Of a stretch of DNA of 64,000 bases, positions 58,341 to 64,000 are shown one piece after another. The DNA is from Cherax quadricarinatus. Lineage: Eukaryota > Arthropoda > Malacostraca > Decapoda > Parastacidae. How positions within the stretch are numbered: the first letter of the stretch is position 1; the number at the start of each line of letters is the position of its first letter. The stretch is from NCBI RefSeq assembly GCF_038502225.1, contig NC_091353.1:445975-509974 (forward strand), written 5' to 3'. Both the position numbers and the translations under genes were made by a program. The notes under the pieces are model-generated. The model searched no databases. It saw only the letters and a list, made by a program, of their open reading frames with translations, and was not told where the DNA came from.

Positions 58341-58871
58341 TTATGGGATGGTCAACGAGCAGCAGGTGATGCTAGTGAGAGTAAAAGTGCCATCAGCATT
58401 GTTGCTGACAGCCACTTTCGTCATTACAAAGAAGTGTTTGGAGTCACCGCCTCTGCAGAGCCTCCACTGAGTCCATCCTGTGGTGTTGGTTGTGGTGGGA
58501 AGAGGCTTCATGGCTCCGTCATCTGTGTAGCAGTTTGTAACATCCAAATCCGCTGTATTTTTGCTGAATTGGCTGCCGCACGGACCCATGGATGGATACT
58601 GTCCTGGGCAGAAACCACTAATGATGTTCTTAGTATTGTTGGCAGTACAATCTGCATTCATGCACATCATTTGATTATTTGGATAAAGACACTGAAGCGT
58701 TGGTTGATTGGCATTGTACAAAAATCCGTTGGGTACATTCATACAGAGGAGATAAAATTTGGATCCGGCCTCATAGATAGCAAGAACGCCAGCGTTCGTA
58801 TTGCATTTGCTAAGATATGTGAGGTCCGCGGTAGCTCCGTAGGCGAGGTTAGGAGGAGGAACTGTAGACGC
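58341..58871 (-). CDS. Host gene, terminal exon: cysteine-rich secreted-type domain
   Basis: 176 codons plus TGA. The exon starts after an acceptor (TCGTTGACAG on minus) in phase 0, reading ASTVPPPNLAYGATADLTYL. It has eleven cysteines and several NxS/T sequons. Motifs seen: KCNTNAGVLAIYEAGSKFYL, CMNVPNGFLYNANQPTLQC, MMCMNADC, GFCPGQYPSMGPCGSQF, NCYTDDGAM, WTQWRLCRGGD and a C-terminal ITCCSLTIP. Composition and cysteine spacing suggest an extracellular domain that I cannot name. There is no frameshift, unlike every retroelement nearby. The 198-codon plus frame over this exon is its antisense shadow. No AATAAA is seen before the AAT tract. Confidence 0.75.
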   Translation of the reverse strand, partial: ASTVPPPNLAYGATADLTYLSKCNTNAGVLAIYEAGSKFYLLCMNVPNGFLYNANQPTLQCLYPNNQMMCMNADCTANNTKNIISGFCPGQYPSMGPCGSQFSKNTADLDVTNCYTDDGAMKPLPTTTNTTGWTQWRLCRGGDSKHFFVMTKVAVSNNADGTFTLTSITCCSLTIP

Positions 58872-58955
58872 CTGTCAACGATAGAAATGTACTCAGCATA
58901 TTTACCTGAGTGAAGATGTACTACATCTTAGTAATCTGTGAAGGATGCACACATA

Positions 58956-59589
58956 ATCCTGAGGTGTGTACTGAGTGCATAATGTAGGCAAGGTGTCTAC
59001 TGAGTACATAATGTTGGGAAGGTGTCTACTGAGTGCATAATGTTGGCAAGGTGTCTACTGAGTACATAATGTTGGCAAGGTGTCTACTGAGTACATAATG
59101 TTGGGAAGGTGTCTACTGAGTGCATAATGTTGGGAAGGTGTCTACTGATTGCATAATGTTGGGAAGGTGTCTACTGAGTGCATAATGTTGGCAAGGTGTC
59201 TACTGAGTACATAATGTTGGCAAGGTGTCTACTGAGTACATAATGTTGGCAAGGTGTCTACTGAGTACATAATGTTGGGAAGGTGTCTACTGAGTGCATA
59301 ATGTTGGGAAGGTGTCTACTGATTGCATAATGTTGGGAAGGTGTCTACTGATTGCATAATGTTGGGAAGGTGTCTACTGAGTGCATAATGTTGGGAAGGT
59401 GTCTATTGAGTACATAATGTTGGGAAGGTGTCTATTGAGTACATAATGTTGGGAAGGTGTCTACTGAGTGCATAATGTTGGGAAGGTGTGTACTGAGTAC
59501 ATAATGTTGGGAAGGTGTCTATTGAGTACATAATGTTGGGAAGGTGTCTACTGAGTGCATAATGTTGGGAAGGTGTCTACTGAGTACAT
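58956..59589 (+). repeat. 29-bp intronic minisatellite, about 22 copies
   Basis: GGTGTCTACTGAGTGCATAA plus TGTTGG(C/G)AA units with recurring variants, lying in the last intron of the host gene. Confidence 0.95.
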
Positions 59590-59647
59590 AACTGTTATTG
59601 TTGGTGGAATTATTTGAATTAACATATGTGTGTGCATTAATGTTTGC

Positions 59648-59765
59648 ACGTATGTATGTATGTATGTATGTATGTATGTATGTATGTATGTATGTATGTA
59701 TGTATGTATGTATTTACATATGTATGTATGTACGTATGCATGTATGTATGTATGTATGTATGCAT
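59648..59765. repeat. (TATG)n tetranucleotide tract
   Basis: About 28 units with a few interruptions, intronic. Confidence 0.95.
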
Positions 59766-59789
59766 ATACATGAGTACTCAAGGATTTGT

Positions 59790-59850
59790 CAGTGTGGTCC
59801 TGACACGCAGAAAGTCCGGTGCTGTACCACTGAGCTACGGGGCTTGAAAT
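59790..59850 (-). repeat. tRNA-like SINE head remnant
   Basis: On minus GCCCCGTAGCTCAGTGGTAC and AGCACCGGACTTTCTGCG resemble the 5' half of a tRNA (A box present). The B box is degraded, so it is not a functional tRNA gene. Confidence 0.45.
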
Positions 59851-60479
59851 GGACGACTTCAGATACAGCCCTTACACTACATGTCTCCCTCTGTAACGAC
59901 CAGTACAGGACATGCTGTATGACAACACCACAGTCCGGGTCTCCATCCATTCTACTTTTTATTCATTGTCAATCGATTATTACAACTTAATTTTAGAATA
60001 TGTATGAATATGTTTATATAAAAACATTATTTATCAGTCTACAGTAGGATACGAATCTGCACACTGTGTACTTTGTGTACCTGCACACTCTGTGTATGCT
60101 TTGATCCCGAGTGCGCAGGTTCGAATTCTTCTGTGGACTGAGAGATAATGTTTGTGTACTGTGTGCTTTGACCAGTTATTTTACTCAAAAAAATTTTTTT
60201 GCATCAATGACTATGAAAATAATATATCTAACAGTCTGCTTGATGACCGGAGCCAACAGGAGGGAGAGAATATCTGCCCATAATGCAGAAAAATTGCCCG
60301 AAATTTGGTTTAAGCAAAATCTTATGAGATGAAGGTCAACAATGTATGTGTGTTTATATATATAAATAGTTATGCGTGTATGTGACTGTATGTTAACATT
60401 TGTTAAATAAAGCTATGATAAATTAAGATTACTATTATTAAGAACTGTGAAATGAAAATTAGATAAATGTTGATCATAC

Positions 60480-60571
60480 CGCTGTTGCTGTAACAGGAGA
60501 AGCAGTTGTTGTTATTATGGGTGCAGCTGTGGTGGGGACGGTTGTTACACTTGTTGAATAAAGTGCTGCAT
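60480..60571 (-). CDS. Host gene, internal exon: Thr/Ala/Pro linker
   Basis: 92 nt between an acceptor (CTGAACACAG on minus) and a donor (GTATGA). It completes a split Asp codon from the upstream exon (G plus AT) and ends in phase 0, matching the terminal exon. It encodes AALYSTSVTTVPTTAAPIIT then TTASPVTATA, a mucin-like linker likely to be O-glycosylated. Such linkers separate extracellular domains. The next intron (58,872-60,479) contains the 29-bp minisatellite. Confidence 0.7.
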
Positions 60572-60579
60572 CTGTGTTC

Positions 60580-61055
60580 AGTAATATAAACATTACTGCA
60601 ATTAATAATTACTAAAAACTTTTAATATTGAAGGTGTTGCTGGTAAAATTTAACATTACATATGAGGAACTATTACCTTGTACATTATGAACTCATTTAA
60701 AATTACGACCTTTCTAAATTTTCTCTTATACTTTTAAAGATATATTTTTTCATTTATGTTAATGTAAAAAATAATATTTTTGTACCAAAAGAACCTTAGA
60801 AAACTTGCCTAACCTTATTATAACAAACGCAACTTAGCCTAATCCATCTGTATATATTTTAGATAAGTTTACAATAATTTAATAATAAGCAAACACAATG
60901 AAATATATTATTTCTTTAGGTTTAGAATTATTTTTGCGAAATTATTGCATACACAAATTTTTGCTTGCTTTATTCAGCAAGAAGTGCGTTGCTATTTAAG
61001 CCAGAATCGCAAGTTGTACCTATTCGGCACTACATATATATACACATATAGGGAA
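60580..61055. other. Intron sequence, nothing else recognised
   Basis: AT-rich intronic DNA of the host gene. Confidence 0.5.
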
Positions 61056-61059
61056 GTAC

Positions 61060-62610
61060 CACCTCTAGAATTGTCTGAGGATTCTCAGCCTCAGAGAAGA
61101 AAAATAGCTTAGGGAAAACTCAGGAGGTTTCTCCCTGGAGCTGAGTATTGTCTTCTTTTACTAATCCTATATGTTATGTCTGGGAACATTGTTGAAAAAC
61201 AAAATACATTGAAAATAAAAAAGAGATACAATTAGAAGGAGAACAAAGTGCATGAATCTCAGGGTCTACATCTCGAGTACTTCATCCAGCTCCCCGACAA
61301 TGGGGTATGTGCGCCTAAAATGCTTGAGGCATCTTTCCTCTGGATTGCAACACTAAGTATCTGGAAGAGGAAGCTGGCTATTCTGGGGTCCTTGGTTGCC
61401 ATATTGAGATTTTTCACCTAACTCTCTGAGGAATCTTATAGCACACGTTCCCCATGCTCCAATGGTCTCTGTTCCTACTGGGACGAAGTTATAGCAAGAT
61501 GGCAGCTCTCTATATTTGTTGATCCTCTGGAGGCCCCACCCCCTTCAGTTTCAGAATATGGTAAGTAAGCGTCCGGCAACCTAGATGCATAGGTGTAGTC
61601 CACTGTAATCTGCTTGCTATCCTTCCAGAATAACATGGTGATTCCATCTGGACACTTTTGGCTTCCGTTATACTTGGGGTTCACGTACTGCTGGGCAACG
61701 GGCTGTGGTGAGATTTTGCTTGATGATGTTATTAATTTCCTCGTGTCTGGTATATTTCCATTCCGACGTATGACAGACGAAATCACGACATACTCACCTA
61801 TGTTAGGTGAGTATGGGAGCTGCTAGGCGAAGAGCTACACCAGTCCGAATGGCCTGTGGGTCGAGGAGAATGTCCAAGGAAGAATTAAGAACAGTTAAAA
61901 GTAAACCTCCTGAATGTGGTGCTTACACAGCTAGGAGACGAGCTTTGTCCTTTTTTGAAACATTGTTGAGCACTGTCTGGGCGATTTTTTCCACGATCGG
62001 TTTGTTACATTGGGACTGCTTGCAGTTTCTGGGAGGAACTAGTCTGTTTGAAGAGTCTGCTGAGCTATCCCACTGTCCTGCTGCTTTGATGAGCTTTGTG
62101 TCTTGAGCTACTACTGCACCTCTCAAGCGTTCAAGGACAATCTCCTTTACTAGTTCAATCCATGCAATGCACGAGGACAGAAATGCAAGTAATGCTGCTA
62201 CCTGCGTTGCCTTTCGCACCCCTATACCTCCCAGTTGCACTGTAACTGTTCCTTGATCCCATTGGCGATCTTCAAGTAACAGATTCAGTGCCTTTTAAAA
62301 GTGCATCTTATTCACTAAGTGTTGAGCTGTCCAAGGAGGGTGCACACCTGAAGAAATAGGTTAGTCTTTGGCAGAGTTAGACACCTTGTGATGAAGATAC
62401 TGGGCATCAGGCGCCTCCAGATTACTTATTCTCTCGTCCATCATCTTCAGGTCATTCAGTTTGTCCTTGTAAGGGTGATTTCTTCAGGCTTCAGGAAGGA
62501 TTATTTGCACAACTGTAATTATTTCCTGGTTTGTTGAGATGATTTCACACTTCGAAGGATTGAGGATGAGTCCCGAAGATACTCCCTGGGACTTCACCAG
62601 CTGTATTTCC
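61060..62610 (-). pseudogene. LINE RT and C-terminal domain relic (YLDD family), in intron
   Basis: Minus order: [20 protein letters not shown] and CEIISTNQEI (62,484-62,600, just after the catalytic box), a KMMDERISNLEAPDAQYL-like segment (about 62,390-62,450), GGIGVRKATQVAALLAFLSS and ELVKEIVLERLRGAVVAQDT (61,923-62,240), then GSQKCPDGITMLFWKDSKQI (61,475-61,700) and ASFLFQILS-like sequence near 61,340. This is the far C-terminal part of the family seen at 40,318 and 40,890. It lies in the same orientation as the host gene, is broken by stops, and is truncated by the PLE tails on its 5' side. Confidence 0.7.
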
Positions 62611-62691
62611 TCTACCTTCATCAATGCAAGAATGGTATATAATACCAACAAGATGAAATTAAGACACGTGTGCAACATCTGGGTATCTTTA

Positions 62692-62730
62692 TTGTAGACG
62701 TTTCGCCATCCAGTGGTTTTATCAATACAA
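62692..62730 (-). ncRNA. Hammerhead-like motif, left tandem tail
   Basis: Same as 43,277-43,315 but helix II begins ACCA, losing the first G-C pair. Confidence 0.45.
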
Positions 62731-63109
62731 ATTTTAGGACATAGCTTGAAGACAGTAGGACTATATACAGAAGATGAGGTAATCAGTCCCTCAACCTTGG
62801 AGTAGGTGCGAAGAGCACCGTAGTCGTGGAGATTCTGAAGCAGAAGCAAGGAGCCTGGCGCTTATATAGTAACGTCAGGTGTAGCAGACGAGGGCATAGT
62901 CACTGGTAGGCGGGATTCCCCAGTGGAAGTAGGTCCTTCCCAAAGAGATGGGTTAGTTGTAGTAGTAGTTGTCGTAGTCGTGAAGGTTATGTACATGTTC
63001 TCAGAATCAAGATTCCATGATGTTGCAGTGTCTGACAAGATGTGCAAGAATGGTATATAATACCAACAAGATGAAATTAAGACACATGTGCAACATCTGG
63101 GTATCTTTA

Positions 63110-63148
63110 TTGTAGACGTTTCGCCATCCAGTGGCTTTATCAATACAA
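63110..63148 (-). ncRNA. Hammerhead-like motif, right tandem tail
   Basis: Helix I UUGUA/UACAA, core UUGAUAA, extra A, helix II GCCA/UGGC, GAA, ACGU, C. All elements intact. Confidence 0.5.
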
Positions 63149-63470
63149 ATTCTAGGACATAGCTTGAAGACAGTAGGACTATATACAGAAGATGAGGTAA
63201 TCAGTCCCTCAACCTTGTGGTAGGTGCGAAGAGCACCGTAGTCGTGCTTATTTAGTTGCGATAAATGGCAGATGTTAAGCGTGTGAACATGAAACAGGTA
63301 AACATGACAGAATAGCTTACAGCAGGTGTTAAGTGTGTGGGTATGGCACATCTGAGAAGCAGGTGTTTGGTGTATCTACATGGCATACACACAAGCCAGG
63401 TAAAATCATGAACCAAATACTAATCAAGATTGTGACAGGTGCACCGAATGAACGTTCAACGAGAACTCAC

Positions 63471-63599
63471 CAGATTTGAAGCACGTAGTGCCAGCGTTAC
63501 CGTCTGGGCGAGTCAAGTGCTGGTGGAGCTGACAGTTACTTCCTGAAGGGGAAGTGGTATCTGAGCTATTCTGGAAATTGAACCCTTCACATAACACGT
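63471..63599 (-). CDS. Host gene, internal exon: PAN/apple-like segment
   Basis: 129 nt between an acceptor (TTACCTTGCAG on minus) and a canonical donor (GTGAGT). Two bases finish a codon from an upstream exon, then VLCEGFNFQNSSDTTSPSGS, NCQLHQHLTRPDGNAGTTCF and KS, and a final G completes Asp in the next exon. CxGFNF followed by CQL is the pattern of the second half of a PAN/apple domain (protein or carbohydrate binding), but the fragment is short. The 5' exons and signal peptide are outside the window or unrecognised. Confidence 0.65.
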
Positions 63600-63889
63600 C
63601 TGCAAGGTAAACCAAAAATAGAGCAAAAAATTACAGCTTTCATATCATTCCCTGTCCTTGGACAGTAATTCACACTGTGTTAGACTTTCATGCAGTACCT
63701 TAGTAACCATTTTAGTGTCCGGCAGCAGACATCAGATTTTGTGAGAATAAAAATTTTCGTATAAATAATTTTATCTGTTGCCACATGAGGGATTTATTGA
63801 ACGAGTTTCCCCGATCTCGTGAAGGCATCTTAAACAGTGAAACTGTCGTTGTGTGAACCTTATGCTCATTGAAGATTGAGACACTTTTG

Positions 63890-64000
63890 CAAAATGTTGG
63901 AATCTTTAGTGAAGAAACGTTTCGCCACACAGTGGCTTTATTAGTCTAATACAAAGAAGAAAGTTGTAAGGAGAGGAGGAGTTTGAGGTAATCAGTCCCT
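63890..64000 (-). mobile_element. PLE 3' tail, running off the window
   Basis: On minus GGGACTGATTACCTCAAACT, CTAATAAAGCCACTGTGTGG and CGAAACGTTTCTTCAC. The motif at 63,913-63,947 has CUAAUAA as core (G5 and G8 both A), so it should be inactive. Confidence 0.65.

Larger units (their letters stand above)
62626..63245 (-). mobile_element. Two tandem PLE 3' tails
   Basis: The block starting GCAAGAATGGTATATAATAC occurs at 62,626 and 63,044, a 418-bp offset. Each copy runs on minus from GAGGGACTGATTACCTCATC through the hammerhead-like motif to AAGATACCCAGATGTTGCAC and GTTGGTATTATATACCATTC. The left copy has about 200 bp of extra upstream sequence. Head-to-tail tails resemble the pseudo-LTR arrangement of PLEs. 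Confidence 0.75.

Noticed and set aside
58317..58913. 198-codon plus-strand frame
   Set aside because: Antisense shadow of the cysteine-rich exon; the minus frame has matching splice phases and a cysteine pattern.
59790..59850. tRNA gene on minus
   Set aside because: 5' half resembles a tRNA but the T arm and acceptor pairing are missing; treated as a SINE remnant.

Overview
The window looks like a repeat-dominated piece of a decapod crustacean nuclear genome (crayfish, lobster or shrimp type). The reasons are very long (TA)n, (GA)n, (CA)n and (AAT)n tracts, many kilobase-scale minisatellites, several clades of degenerate non-LTR retrotransposons, Penelope-like elements (PLEs), tRNA-derived SINEs, and 3'-end families that I remember as common in decapod assemblies. 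The species assignment is inference. There is one 100-N assembly gap (37,738-37,837).

Layout. 0.4-4.3 kb: a tRNA-like foldback, a LINE ORF1 relic and a CR1-like reverse transcriptase relic, each of the two relics interrupted by a small PLE-type foldback with a target-site duplication. 4.6-8.1 kb: a 243-bp tandem array of about 12.3 units carrying tRNA-like A and B boxes. 8.1-11.6 kb: a nearly intact minus-strand RTE-like LINE with a 968-codon open frame. 11.66-13.44 kb: a large inverted dimer of a PLE with GIY-YIG endonuclease. 14-20.6 kb: noisy low-complexity arrays (C-rich, GCC/GCT-rich, G-rich). 20.6-21.3 kb: a hAT transposase relic. 22.7-33 kb: LINE fragments of at least three kinds separated by 14-, 25- and 20-bp minisatellites. 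34-44 kb: SINEs, PLE tails, foldbacks, a 61-bp minisatellite and opposed RT fragments. 45.8-49.8 kb: CR1-like relics. 50-57 kb: a SINE, microsatellites, dispersed repeats and a tRNA-like foldback.

58.3-63.6 kb, minus strand: the only convincing host gene. Three 3' exons (63,471-63,599; 60,480-60,571; 58,341-58,871) have splice signals and matching phases and encode 249 residues of a cysteine-rich, probably secreted protein with a Thr/Ala/Pro linker. Its 5' exons lie beyond the right edge. Its introns hold a 29-bp minisatellite, a LINE RT relic and tandem PLE tails.

Most notable pattern: PLE 3' tails across the window share a hammerhead-ribozyme-like fold (helix I, a seven-nucleotide core, one extra base, helix II, GAA, a very short mostly palindromic helix III, cleavage base). 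In several families the core reads UUGAUAA or UUGAAAA instead of CUGAUGA, so the C3-G8 pair appears replaced by U3-A8. The same tails build inverted dimers with a one-sided unpaired extension of about 29-35 bp and 12-14 bp target-site duplications. One tRNA-like foldback has exactly that architecture.
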